A stretch of 33,937 nt of DNA, from NCBI GenBank assembly GCA_002473085.1, contig DKTP01000125.1, positions 1 through 33,937 on the forward strand, in the 5' to 3' direction. The notes under the pieces are model-generated. The model was not told the DNA's origin and made no database searches. It saw nothing but the letters and a program-made list of their open reading frames with translations. Shown here piece after piece: positions 7,846 through 15,657 of the stretch (position 1 is its first letter; each line of letters begins with the position of its first letter). A program made the translations under genes and the position numbers. This DNA is from Anaerolineales bacterium UBA7227. GTDB taxonomy: Bacteria > Chloroflexota > Anaerolineae > Anaerolineales > Villigracilaceae.

Positions 7846-8466
7846 ATGTCCCGCGAAGATGCTGTCATCGTCAACGCGCTGGTGAGACAGGCGCTCGTCG
7901 CCGCGCAGGATGTGATGGGGGAGAACGGACTGGACGCCGTGCTGCGCGCCAGCGGACTGGAGAAGTTCGTGGGGAATTTTCCGCCCGACGACCTGAACCC
8001 GTCCATCCAGGCTTCGCAGTACGCGCGCTTCAACGCGGCCATCGAGGAATTTTACGGGCGCGGCGGACGCGGGATGCTGCGCCGCATCGGGAAAGCCTCG
8101 TTCGAGTACGCGGTGCGCGAACAGGCCGCGCTGCTCGGCGTCGCGGGCGCGGCGCTCAAACTCCTGCCCGAACGCCAGCGCGTCAAATTCATTCTCAACC
8201 AAATGGTAAGCGCGCTCAAGAAGACCAACCCGCAGGTGGAAGCCTGGGTGGATGATAACGGCGGGCGCGTGGCGTTCATCGAATCCACCTGCGCCATCTG
8301 TCACAGCCGCGTCAGCGAGACGCCGATCTGCCATCTCTACGTCGGTTCCATCGGGGAGGCGGTGCGCTGGGCTTCGGGACGCGAACACCAAATTATCGAG
8401 ACGCACTGTCTCGCAAAGGGCGATCCGTATTGCCGCTTCGAGGTGGGAGAGGCGAAGGAGGCCTGA
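7846..8466 (+). CDS. V4R (4-vinyl reductase-like) domain protein
   Basis: A 206-residue protein. The start is the ATG at 7846, placed by AAGGAGG 6 bases upstream; it begins one base after the GNAT stop. The V4R domain occupies about residues 110-205, with C149, C152, C162, C188 and C196 (STCAICHSR, PICHLY, HCLAKGDPYCRFEV), the usual ligand-like cysteines of this fold. V4R is a small-molecule- or metal-binding domain first described in BchJ and in activators such as DmpR/XylR. The N-terminal ~100 residues are helical and of unknown function. There is no bacteriochlorophyll gene here, so a sensor role within this operon is more likely than pigment synthesis; that is inference. Confidence 0.82.
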   Translation: MSREDAVIVNALVRQALVAAQDVMGENGLDAVLRASGLEKFVGNFPPDDLNPSIQASQYARFNAAIEEFYGRGGRGMLRRIGKASFEYAVREQAALLGVAGAALKLLPERQRVKFILNQMVSALKKTNPQVEAWVDDNGGRVAFIESTCAICHSRVSETPICHLYVGSIGEAVRWASGREHQIIETHCLAKGDPYCRFEVGEAKEA

Positions 8467-8513
8467 TCGAGTTAGAAAGCCAATCAGTGAATCCAGCAGT
8501 TTCATCCACGATG

Positions 8514-8548
8514 TAGATGCCAGGTTTCTGCGAGAAACCTGGCATCTA
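8514..8548. repeat. Perfect 16-bp inverted repeat with 3-base loop
   Basis: TAGATGCCAGGTTTCT, then GCG, then its exact reverse complement (8533-8548). The element ends just before the ribosome binding site (AAAGGAG) of the hydrolase gene and has no T-run, so it looks like a dispersed palindromic element or a 5'-UTR hairpin rather than a simple terminator. Confidence 0.85.
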
Positions 8549-8561
8549 AAAGGAGAACAAC

Positions 8562-9401
8562 ATGAAAACTTTTGAATGGGAATGGACTTCTTTCGACGGA
8601 CTCAAAATGTACTCGAAAGGCTGGGCGCCCGAACAGGACCCGAAGGCGGTCGTCTGCCTCGTCCACGGGTTGGGCGAGCACATCGGACGCTACGAACACG
8701 TCGGCGCGGCGTTCGCGGAGGCGGGATACGCCATGCTCGGCTTCGACCTGCGCGGACACGGGAAATCGGGCGGGCCGCGCGGACATACGCCCTCGGCGGA
8801 GGCCTACTACAAGGACATCGATTCGTTCCTGGCCGAGACGGCGAAGCGCTATCCATTCGCGCCGCGCTTCATTTACGGTCATAGTCTCGGCGGATTCCTG
8901 TCCCTGGCCTACAGCCTGAGCCGCAAGCCCGACCTGCGCGGCATGATCGTCTCCTCGCCTGGACTGCGCACCGCCCTGCACGAGCAGAAAGTCAAAGTGA
9001 CGCTGGCGAAGGTCCTCGGCGCGATCGCGCCGACCATCACCCTGCCAAGCGGATTGAACGCCGAACACATCAGCCGCGATCCGCAGGTGGTGAAGGCCTA
9101 CGTCAACGACCCGCTGGTGCACGACAAGACCTCCACAGGCTTCGGGCGCGCCGCGCTGCAAGCGGGGGAATTCGTCTTCGCGCACGCGGCGGAACTATCC
9201 ACGCCGATCCTGCTGGCGTATTGCTCCGAGGACAAACTCGCCTTCCCGCGCGGGAGCGAGGAGTTCGCCAGTCTCGCGCCGAAGGGACTGGTCACGTTGA
9301 AGCGCTTCGACGGTCTGTATCACGAGCCGCACAACGAGCCGGAGAAGGCCGAAGTTCTGAAGACGTACGTCCAATGGCTGGACGGACGGATGAACAGTTG
9401 A
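8562..9401 (+). CDS. Alpha/beta hydrolase, monoacylglycerol-lipase-like
   Basis: A 279-residue soluble serine hydrolase of the lysophospholipase/monoacylglycerol lipase group. The nucleophile elbow is GHSLGG with S108; D224 (YCSEDKLAFP) and H254 (GLYHEPHNEP) complete the triad. The oxyanion region is VHGLGEHIGRY (34-44), followed by the conserved FDLRGHGKSGGPRG (61-74) typical of this group. The length matches the family. There is no signal peptide. RBS AAAGGAG lies 8 bases upstream. It is preceded by a strong palindrome and is probably transcribed on its own. Substrates are likely mono- or lysolipid esters; the exact substrate is inferred only. Confidence 0.9.
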   Translation: MKTFEWEWTSFDGLKMYSKGWAPEQDPKAVVCLVHGLGEHIGRYEHVGAAFAEAGYAMLGFDLRGHGKSGGPRGHTPSAEAYYKDIDSFLAETAKRYPFAPRFIYGHSLGGFLSLAYSLSRKPDLRGMIVSSPGLRTALHEQKVKVTLAKVLGAIAPTITLPSGLNAEHISRDPQVVKAYVNDPLVHDKTSTGFGRAALQAGEFVFAHAAELSTPILLAYCSEDKLAFPRGSEEFASLAPKGLVTLKRFDGLYHEPHNEPEKAEVLKTYVQWLDGRMNS

Positions 9402-9540
9402 CGGGGCGCGAGCGCGCCGCGCCTTCCTCAATGAGAAAAGTCTAATCTGCCCGGCGCGAAATATCCCCTCCTGACGCTGGACAAATCAATTTGAACATGG
9501 CAAAATTCCGCCACTTATTTGTGAAGGAGAAGAGACCATC

Positions 9541-10284
9541 ATGTCCAGTGAACTGAAGAAAAGCAAACGGCAAGTATTGCGCGAAAAACGCCAGCGCGAA
9601 CAGCAGCGCGGCCGCGTCATCAGCATCGGCGCGGTCGTGTTGGGCGCGTTGCTCATCTTTGGCCTGCTGATCTATCCCAACCTCAAGCCCGTCGACGTCG
9701 CCAGCGCGGCGTCGTTCGAGCGCCCCAACGCGGACTTCAACGCCACCGGCGATCCGAACGCGCCTATCACCATCACCGAATACTCCGATTTTCAATGTCC
9801 GTACTGCAAACGCTTCGCGGACGACACCGAGAAGCAACTGGTGGAAACCTACGCCGCCGCGGGGAAGGTCCGCTTTGTCTACCGCTCCTTCGGCCTCTTC
9901 ATCGGACCTGAGTCGCAGGCCTCCGCCGAGGCCGCCTACTGCGCCGGCGACCAGGGCAAGTTCTGGCAATACCATGATGTGCTGTTCGCCAACCACACCG
10001 GCGAGAACGTGGGCGATTTCACCAACCGAAAACTGGAGGCCTTCGCCGATTCCCTGGGCCTCGACATGGGCGCTTTCGGTTCCTGCCTGAGCGGCGGCAA
10101 GCACGCCGACCGCGTCACGCAGGACGGCATTGACGGACATGCGGCCGGCCTCCAGGCCACGCCCTCGTTCGTGATGACGTACACGGTCAACGGCGAAACG
10201 AAAAGCCAGATCATCGAAGGCGCGCAGCCGTTCAGCGCGTTCCAGTCCGCGATCGAGGCGGCGCTGGCAGAGATGGGACAGTAA
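9541..10284 (+). CDS. Membrane-anchored DsbA-like thiol-disulfide oxidoreductase
   Basis: A 247-residue protein. A basic cytoplasmic start (residues 1-25) precedes one membrane helix (about 26-45), so the rest should lie outside the membrane. The thioredoxin-fold domain starts near residue 58; the redox motif CPYC (C86, C89) sits in EYSDFQCPYCKRF and the cis-proline loop is ATPSFV near residue 195. This is the DsbA/BdbD-like arrangement with an inserted helical domain. Two extra cysteines (AYCAGDQ and SCLSGG) in the insertion could form a structural disulfide. RBS GAAGGAGA lies upstream. No DsbB or VKOR partner is next to it. Confidence 0.9.
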   Translation: MSSELKKSKRQVLREKRQREQQRGRVISIGAVVLGALLIFGLLIYPNLKPVDVASAASFERPNADFNATGDPNAPITITEYSDFQCPYCKRFADDTEKQLVETYAAAGKVRFVYRSFGLFIGPESQASAEAAYCAGDQGKFWQYHDVLFANHTGENVGDFTNRKLEAFADSLGLDMGAFGSCLSGGKHADRVTQDGIDGHAAGLQATPSFVMTYTVNGETKSQIIEGAQPFSAFQSAIEAALAEMGQ

Positions 10285-10303
10285 AGACGTAGAACGTCAA
10301 ATG

Positions 10304-10341
10304 AAAAGAGGACGCTCCATCACGGGAGCGTCCTCTTTTTT
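10304..10341. terminator. Bidirectional rho-independent terminator
   Basis: A 15-bp stem (AAAAGAGGACGCTCC with GGAGCGTCCTCTTTT, 10304-10318 and 10325-10339) with a 6-base loop and T-runs on both strands, between two convergent genes. Confidence 0.92.
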
Positions 10342-10343
10342 GA

Positions 10344-11351
10344 TCAGGCGACGAAGATCTGCGTCCCCTCGCCCGGCTTGTTGATGTAGCTCGTCTCCGC
10401 CGGGACCGTCGGCATGGTCCACCGATAGAGGAATTTCGCGGCGTCGTTGGGGAGGTTCACGCATCCGTGGCTGCGCGGTTTGCCGAAGTCGTTGTGCCAG
10501 TACGTGCCGTGCAGGGCGATCCCCGTGCTGGTGAAGAAACTGCACCACGGCACGCCGGGCAGGTCGTAGAGATTCGTCTTGGCGTCGCCGTCGTTGGTCA
10601 TGTGGATGGACGGGCCTTTGTGATAGGTCTCGTATTTGCCGCCCGGGGTTTTGGTGCGCCCCGCGCCGCTGGCGCAGCGCGTCCGCAGGACGAGGCGTTC
10701 GTCCTCGAAAGCCATCAGGGTCTGCGAGGGGAGGTCCACATAGATGGTCTTCAGGGCGTTGGGAACGTCGGGAGAAAGCGGGGCCAGCTCCCCGTCTGGG
10801 ACGAGGCGGACGTGCCGCGCGTCGAGGTAGAAATATTGGCGCAGGTGGTCGTCGTAGATGCGATACCAGACGCTCCCGTCCGCTTCGTTGACGTTGACCG
10901 CCGTCACCCAATGCGTCGAGCCGTAGAAGGCGCGAAAGGAACGGTCGGCGTAGAGGCTGAAGCCGCGGCGCGTGTCCGAGAAGGGGACGGTGATCTCGCC
11001 GAGGGCCTGCTTGCGCTCCAGCCGCGTGACGGGCGTCTGCAATTCGGCGCGGACGGGCTGGACGTCGGCCGAGTGGACGAAGCCGTCCGCCAGCCGATAC
11101 CAGATGCGGTTGTAGTCGCCCTCGCCTGTCAACTGGGATTGGATGTCGAGGATCTGGTCCTTGCCGATCAGTTTGATCTGCTTCGATTTGAACGAGGTGG
11201 ACTCGTACAACGGGACGCCGCTGATGGCGGCGCGTCCCTGAAAACTGACGGGCGCTTCGGCGAGGACTTTGTCGAGGCGCAATTCCGCCAGCGCGAGCGC
11301 CAGGAAGCCCGCGCCGCTCAATTTAAGAAAGTCGCGTCGGGAAAGGGACAT
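10344..11351 (-). CDS. Tat-exported L,D-transpeptidase (YkuD domain)
   Basis: A 335-residue cell-wall enzyme. The start is the ATG at 11351; an upstream TTG in frame is possible. The N-terminus has a twin-arginine signal (SRRDFLK) and a hydrophobic stretch ending near AEA (about residue 31). The middle (about 33-190) contains SH3-like segments, and the YkuD domain covers about 200-310, with the catalytic HGTYWHNDFGKPRSHGCVNL (H295, C297). L,D-transpeptidases join meso-diaminopimelate residues of peptidoglycan or attach proteins to it, which implies a peptidoglycan wall in this organism. The extra cysteine near the active site (PWCSFF) is unusual to see. It is convergent to dsbA; no obvious Shine-Dalgarno is present. 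Confidence 0.9.
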   Translation of the reverse strand: MSLSRRDFLKLSGAGFLALALAELRLDKVLAEAPVSFQGRAAISGVPLYESTSFKSKQIKLIGKDQILDIQSQLTGEGDYNRIWYRLADGFVHSADVQPVRAELQTPVTRLERKQALGEITVPFSDTRRGFSLYADRSFRAFYGSTHWVTAVNVNEADGSVWYRIYDDHLRQYFYLDARHVRLVPDGELAPLSPDVPNALKTIYVDLPSQTLMAFEDERLVLRTRCASGAGRTKTPGGKYETYHKGPSIHMTNDGDAKTNLYDLPGVPWCSFFTSTGIALHGTYWHNDFGKPRSHGCVNLPNDAAKFLYRWTMPTVPAETSYINKPGEGTQIFVA

Positions 11352-11487
11352 TTCTAAAGTCAAGCGTCTCGGAATGGAATGATATTTACATTAACGAAGT
11401 TTGTTGACTACAAGCGAAGGCGGGGCTGGACAAGTTTGAGGGCAAAAAACTCGGAGCCAAAAAGAAGCTCGTAGATCGCGCCGGTTT

Positions 11488-12198
11488 TTATACAAATTCA
11501 GCTAAAAGGTCTTTCAATGTTTGCACGGCTTTCTTCAATGCCGGCTCTGTCATTTCCTTGAAATGTTCTCGTTTATGAATTGGCTCGTCAACTTTTCTTT
11601 CGCCTTCCAGCAAAGTAATGATATTCAAATCAACATCAAAATACGACATAAGAGTATGGCTTGAAGCGCTGCCGTAAATTACAGGATTTAATGGCTTTGA
11701 GTAATCGCCTGTTAATTGACTCTCAAGTTGTAGTAAAACGCATTTCAGTTTTGGTACGGCTTGCTTTAACAAAGTAAAGTCCACTAGAATTCTTTTAAAC
11801 ATGGCGTTTTCCGTGTATGCCTTACATTCGACGCCAAGAACAAATTGTTCATCAATGTTTACATGAACATCTGTTTTGTGACCATAAAAATATTGTTCGA
11901 TATGCGCTTTGATGTAATCGGCTACTTCTTGCGGGCGAACCCGCTTTAGATAACTTGGACGTAAAGAAATTCTGATCGTTTCTCGCGTGAAAGTTAATCT
12001 TTCAGGGTTGCCTCTTAATTCACTCCATGCAATCTCAACCAAGTTTTTTGCAATGCTTTCAACGAGTATGCCTTTTGCAGAACGAACTGCGCCGCCATAA
12101 GCGCGCTCACCTTCCTCATCGTCCGCATGCGCTTTTTCGTCTATTCCGCCGACAAGGATATTGTAGGCTTTTTGTATCTCTGCAATGTTATGAGGCAT
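11488..12198 (-). CDS. Type II restriction endonuclease, PD-(D/E)xK type (putative)
   Basis: A 236-residue protein that I assign mainly by context: it follows a DNA methyltransferase by 12 bases, with RBS AGGAGA overlapping the methyltransferase stop. A plausible PD-(D/E)xK core is visible: D110 in KTDVHVNIDE, then E124-C-K126 in GVECKAY, with E47 in GILVESIAK as a possible extra acidic residue. There is no membrane segment. The DNA is visibly AT-rich, unlike most neighbouring genes, as is common for acquired restriction systems. The cleavage site cannot be read from the sequence. The alternative is an accessory protein of the methyltransferase. Confidence 0.7.
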   Translation of the reverse strand: MPHNIAEIQKAYNILVGGIDEKAHADDEEGERAYGGAVRSAKGILVESIAKNLVEIAWSELRGNPERLTFTRETIRISLRPSYLKRVRPQEVADYIKAHIEQYFYGHKTDVHVNIDEQFVLGVECKAYTENAMFKRILVDFTLLKQAVPKLKCVLLQLESQLTGDYSKPLNPVIYGSASSHTLMSYFDVDLNIITLLEGERKVDEPIHKREHFKEMTEPALKKAVQTLKDLLAEFV

Positions 12199-12210
12199 TA
12201 CCGTGTTCTC

Positions 12211-13389
12211 CTAAAACAAAGTTGACTTAAGTCTTTTGTTTGCCGCATCGCAATATTCCTGGGAAATATCAATCCCTATATATTTACGTCCAAGTTTTTG
12301 GGCAACTGCCGTGGTTGTCCCGACCCCGTTAAACGGGTCAAGCACAATATCGCCTTTAAATGAAAACAGCTTGATGACCCTTTCCGCTAATTTTTCAGGA
12401 AACATTGCTGGATGTCCAAATTCTTTCATTTTTCTTTCCGGCGCGATGCTCCATTTGGCGACAACCCATTCTTTGAATTCATCCGGGGTTATATCGGCAT
12501 TTTCGGATTCGCCAGATTTTTTTAAACTCCCTTTGGCAAAAACTTCAACAAATTCCCAAGTGTATTTAAGATACGGATTACTCGGACTTTTCCAAGAACC
12601 CCACGCGGTATATTTGCAGTTGTAGTTATTCTTCTCCCAAAGAATTTCGCCCTTCCAGATCATCTTTTTATTGATAAAGTAATTACTAATCATATGATGC
12701 GAAGGGATATAGTCGGAAAACAGCGGTTGAATATTTACAACAATTCTTCCGCCGAATTTCAAAACTCTTACGCACTCATCGAATATCGCAAAAAGTTTAT
12801 CAAAGTAAAGCTGCCATTTATGGGCATCATCCTGGCTATCATATTCAAGCCCAAAATTATAGGGCGGCGACGTAAAAATCAGATCAATGGAATTATCAGG
12901 CAATAATTTCAAGGCCGCTAAACTATCATTGCAGATGATTCTATTTACAGATTCATCAGGAAGAATACTATTCGACTCGGAAAAGTCATTGTCTTGGGCA
13001 TAATAGTATTGAGACCTGTTTAGTTCTTTGCCTTTACGGTTCCGTACTTTTCGCTCGACATTGAACCCAACGTATTGACGCTTTCCAGATTTTATTCCGT
13101 AACTGCCAATTTCGTTTACTTGGTCAAAGACGGCCTGAAGTATTTTCCCTGCTTTATGTTTTTCGGATGTTTGATTATTAGAAAACAGATCTATCCCTGT
13201 TAATACTTCAATATTTTTCTTCAACAACTTTATATCCAAAGTGTGAAAATAAAAAACATAACCTGCTAAATTAGGCTTGATATACGGGCGCGGCTCCGGC
13301 TGACTTGCTAAATTATCATTAGCAATATTCAAAATTGCGCTGCCGGCTTCGAAATCAACAGTAAAGTGGATGGATTTATATTCTGTCAT
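12211..13389 (-). CDS. DNA methyltransferase, beta class (N4-cytosine or N6-adenine)
   Basis: A 392-residue modification enzyme. The catalytic motif IV is TSPPYN (residues 173-178) and the SAM-binding motif I is DPFNGVGTTT (351-360), with HPAMFPEKLAERVIK (motif X region) before it. This IV-before-I order defines the beta class; SPPY is most common in N4-cytosine enzymes, while N6-adenine is still possible. Residues 1-140 form a charged N-terminal part without known motifs, perhaps involved in target recognition. The gene is transcribed first in the operon, followed by the presumed nuclease, so modification would precede restriction. AT-rich codon use points to horizontal acquisition. The ATG at 13389 is chosen as the first in frame. 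Confidence 0.9.
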   Translation of the reverse strand: MTEYKSIHFTVDFEAGSAILNIANDNLASQPEPRPYIKPNLAGYVFYFHTLDIKLLKKNIEVLTGIDLFSNNQTSEKHKAGKILQAVFDQVNEIGSYGIKSGKRQYVGFNVERKVRNRKGKELNRSQYYYAQDNDFSESNSILPDESVNRIICNDSLAALKLLPDNSIDLIFTSPPYNFGLEYDSQDDAHKWQLYFDKLFAIFDECVRVLKFGGRIVVNIQPLFSDYIPSHHMISNYFINKKMIWKGEILWEKNNYNCKYTAWGSWKSPSNPYLKYTWEFVEVFAKGSLKKSGESENADITPDEFKEWVVAKWSIAPERKMKEFGHPAMFPEKLAERVIKLFSFKGDIVLDPFNGVGTTTAVAQKLGRKYIGIDISQEYCDAANKRLKSTLF

Positions 13390-13517
13390 ACGTCTATTTT
13401 ACCCTACGTTACCATTGACGCTACCATCTTCTTGAATTTCATTGCCTTGAGACAATTATCGTTTTTCACTGTCATTGCGAAACCTATCGACCTCCCTCCA
13501 TCTCCCTCGTTTTCCAT

Positions 13518-13548
13518 TACAATACGCCCATTCCCACTCAAAGGAGGT
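13518..13548 (+). promoter_or_regulatory. -10 box (TACAAT) and strong ribosome binding site of the thiolase/DUF35 operon
   Basis: TACAAT at 13518-13523, no clear -35 box, then AAAGGAGG at 13541-13548, 6 bases before the ATG at 13555. The ribosome binding site decides the start, although the frame is open upstream to 13366. Confidence 0.5.
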
Positions 13549-13554
13549 TCGCAG

Positions 13555-14919
13555 ATGAGACCCGTGTACGCAATCTCAGGCGGGGTTTCCAAGTTCGCCA
13601 AAGCCCGCCCAGACAAAACCTTCCAGGCCGTCATCAAGGAGGCGTACGACTACGCCATCGCCGATATCGGTTTGGATTTCCCGACCTTCACGCGCATCGT
13701 GGACGGTTCGGTCGCCTCGTACTTCTCGGATCACTTCGCCCGGCAGTTGATGGCCGGCATCATGGCGCAGGACTACCTCGGTCTCTGCCCGAAGCCCGGT
13801 CACCGCGTGGAGGGCGGCGGCGCGACCGGCGGACTTTGCTTCCAGGAGGCGTGGAAATCCGTCGCCAGCGGTCACATGGACGTGTGCGTGGCCTATGGCT
13901 TCGAGACCATGTCTCACGTGGAAACCTGGAAGGGAAATGAGTTCATCGCTCTGGCCTCCGACGTGTCGTTCGATTACCCTGTCGGAGGTTTTTATTCGGG
14001 CTACTACGCCATGATGGTGACGCGTCACATGAAGGAGTTCGGCACCACCGTGGAGCAGATGGCTCACGTCAGCGTGAAGAATCACCTCAACGCGTACCAC
14101 AACCCCTATTCGCAAAAGCGGAATCGCTACACCATCGCGGACGTGCGCAACGCGCCGATGGTGGCCTGGCCGCTCACCCGCCTCGACATCTGCGTGATGT
14201 CCGACGGCGCGGCCGCGACCATCCTCGTCTCTGAGGAAGGCTTGAAGAAACTCGAAGCCGCGGGCGCGCAGATTCCCCGTCCGCTCGTGCGCGTGACCGG
14301 CATCGGGCGCGGCACCGACGCCATGCGCATGGCCGACCGTCCGCACGTGGATTACGACTACTTCATGGAGAACTACGCCACCGAGCAGGAGAAAGCCTCC
14401 AGCGAGACGAAGGCATATTACAAGAAACTCTGGGACCACGGCACGCGCTATCCGGGCGTCCACTCGTTCCGCGCGGGACGCGCGGCGGGCAACATGGCCT
14501 GGAAACACGCGGGCATCTCAGACCCGCTCCACGAACTCGACTTCATCGAACTGCACGACGCCTACACTTCGTCCGAGATTCAAACCTACGAGGACCTCGG
14601 TCTCTGCCGCTACGGCGAGGGCGGACCGTTCGCGGAATCGGGCAAGGCTTTCCTGCCGAACATTGACTACGGCTTGAAGTTGAAAGATAAGCCCGTCTGC
14701 GCGGTGAATCCCTCCGGCGGGCTGATCGCCTGCGGGCATCCCGTCGGCGCGACCGGACTCATGCAGGGCGTGTTCGCCATCTGGCAACTGCAGGGGACGA
14801 TCAAAAAACATTTCCGCGACGACCGGCTCCAGGTCAAAGACGCGAAGCGGGGCGCGATCCACAGTCACGCGGGGACAGGGACGTACGTTTCTGTCTCTGT
14901 TTTGGAAAGAGAGGGTTAA
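13555..14919 (+). CDS. Thiolase-superfamily protein of the SCP-x/DUF35-partner type, nucleophilic Cys missing
   Basis: A 454-residue protein with the thiolase fold. The C-terminal landmarks are intact: ELHDAYTSSEIQTYEDLGL, the NPSGG-then-GHPVGATG block (the His loop), and a final HSHAGTGTY. In the N-terminal half, aligning VEGGGATGGLCFQEAW with the classical VNRFCSSGLQAVAMA places G89 where the acyl-accepting cysteine should be; the nearest cysteine (C95) is six residues later. The C-terminal CxGxG cysteine is also replaced (SHAGTG). The protein is therefore unlikely to be an ordinary acetoacetyl-CoA thiolase. Thiolase-fold proteins without this cysteine include steroid side-chain retro-aldolases (Ltp2 type), which also need a DUF35 partner. 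Three bases separate it from its DUF35 neighbour. Confidence 0.85.
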   Translation: MRPVYAISGGVSKFAKARPDKTFQAVIKEAYDYAIADIGLDFPTFTRIVDGSVASYFSDHFARQLMAGIMAQDYLGLCPKPGHRVEGGGATGGLCFQEAWKSVASGHMDVCVAYGFETMSHVETWKGNEFIALASDVSFDYPVGGFYSGYYAMMVTRHMKEFGTTVEQMAHVSVKNHLNAYHNPYSQKRNRYTIADVRNAPMVAWPLTRLDICVMSDGAAATILVSEEGLKKLEAAGAQIPRPLVRVTGIGRGTDAMRMADRPHVDYDYFMENYATEQEKASSETKAYYKKLWDHGTRYPGVHSFRAGRAAGNMAWKHAGISDPLHELDFIELHDAYTSSEIQTYEDLGLCRYGEGGPFAESGKAFLPNIDYGLKLKDKPVCAVNPSGGLIACGHPVGATGLMQGVFAIWQLQGTIKKHFRDDRLQVKDAKRGAIHSHAGTGTYVSVSVLEREG

Positions 14920-14922
14920 GTC

Positions 14923-15480
14923 ATGGCTAAATTACCCACCCAACGTGAAGAGACGCTCGGCGGCTACATCGTCCACGGAATCCCCTTCCCCGTCAGCACG
15001 GACGAGGAGGCGCTGGAGTTTTTGAAGAAGATGTCGCCGATCCAGATCGAGCAGGAGTACAAGATCCGCTACCTGCACTCGTACGGACAGGACAGCCCGT
15101 GGTTCGCAGGGCTGACCAACAAGCGGCTGCTCGCCTCGCGCGACGCCGAAAGCGGGTACACCTACGCCAACCCGCGCGGCCACGACATGTACTCCGGCGC
15201 GGAGACAAAATGGATTGACATCACGGACGTCCCCGCCAAAGTGCACGCCTTCACGGTCTGCTACTTCGGCTCGGAGGAGTTCCTGCCCGAGACGCCGTTC
15301 GTGCTGGCGCTGGTCGAGTTCGAGGGCGTGGACACGCTGCTGCTGACGCGCCTGATGGGAGTCGATCCCGCCGCGCCCGGCCTGGATTGGATCGGGATGG
15401 AGGTCAAGCCGAAGTTCCTGCGCAATTCCAAGTTGAAGCCGACGGATGTGTATTTTGCGCCGAAGGAGAGCAGTGAGTAG
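14923..15480 (+). CDS. DUF35 OB-fold protein without zinc-ribbon cysteines
   Basis: A 185-residue protein, partner of the preceding thiolase-like protein (3-base gap). The C-terminal OB-fold is recognisable (VHAFTVCYFG, then TPFVLALVEFEGVDTLLLT and a VGMEV-like IGMEVKPKF). In DUF35 proteins the preceding part is a rubredoxin-like zinc ribbon with four cysteines; here the corresponding stretch (TNKRLLASRDAESGYTYANP) has none, and the whole protein has a single cysteine. DUF35 proteins bind acyl-CoA and form stable complexes with SCP-x-type thiolases, HMG-CoA synthase or Ltp2-like aldolases. The loss of zinc ligands parallels the loss of the catalytic cysteine in the partner. Confidence 0.8.
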   Translation: MAKLPTQREETLGGYIVHGIPFPVSTDEEALEFLKKMSPIQIEQEYKIRYLHSYGQDSPWFAGLTNKRLLASRDAESGYTYANPRGHDMYSGAETKWIDITDVPAKVHAFTVCYFGSEEFLPETPFVLALVEFEGVDTLLLTRLMGVDPAAPGLDWIGMEVKPKFLRNSKLKPTDVYFAPKESSE

Positions 15481-15500
15481 AGAGTAGAGAGCAGTGAAAA
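15466..15500. repeat. 7-bp periodic tract across the DUF35 stop codon
   Basis: Heptamers GAGAGCA, GTGAGTA, GAGAGTA, GAGAGCA, GTGAAAA in exact register. The tract starts inside the last codons of the DUF35 gene and runs into the terminator stem. A related tract lies after dnaN at 24622. Confidence 0.85.
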
Positions 15501-15529
15501 GGACTCGGCGAAGGCTGAGTCCTTTTTTG
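15497..15529 (+). terminator. Rho-independent terminator of the thiolase/DUF35 operon
   Basis: A 10-bp perfect stem (AAAAGGACTC/GAGTCCTTTT), extended by three inner pairs (one a G-U) around a GAAG loop, followed by TTTTTTG. Confidence 0.9.
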
Positions 15530-15615
15530 TTTGCTGTTTGAGCGAACGTCTGAAAAATTATTTTTTGTACCCTGCGCCCTCTATCGCGACGACGTTAGAG
15601 AACGCCGCCTACGCC

Positions 15616-15657
15616 TGCTGCCTGACACCTGATACTTGACACCTGATACTTGATACC
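15616..15657. repeat. 7-bp periodic tract at the 3' end of cysS
   Basis: Six heptamers in register: TGCTGCC, TGACACC, TGATACT, TGACACC, TGATACT, TGATACC. The tract abuts the cysS stop codon. There is no T-run or clear hairpin. Confidence 0.88.

Noticed and set aside
9404..9418. GGCGCG-AG-CGCGCC hairpin after the hydrolase gene as a terminator
   Set aside because: The stem is 6 bp with a 2-base loop and no T-run; it may be simple GC-rich sequence.
13908..13924. A third parS-like sequence, TGTCTCACGTGGAAAC
   Set aside because: Only the central TCACGTG and a few flanks match (about 12 of 16), it is not a palindrome overall, and it encodes conserved SHVET in the thiolase-like gene.
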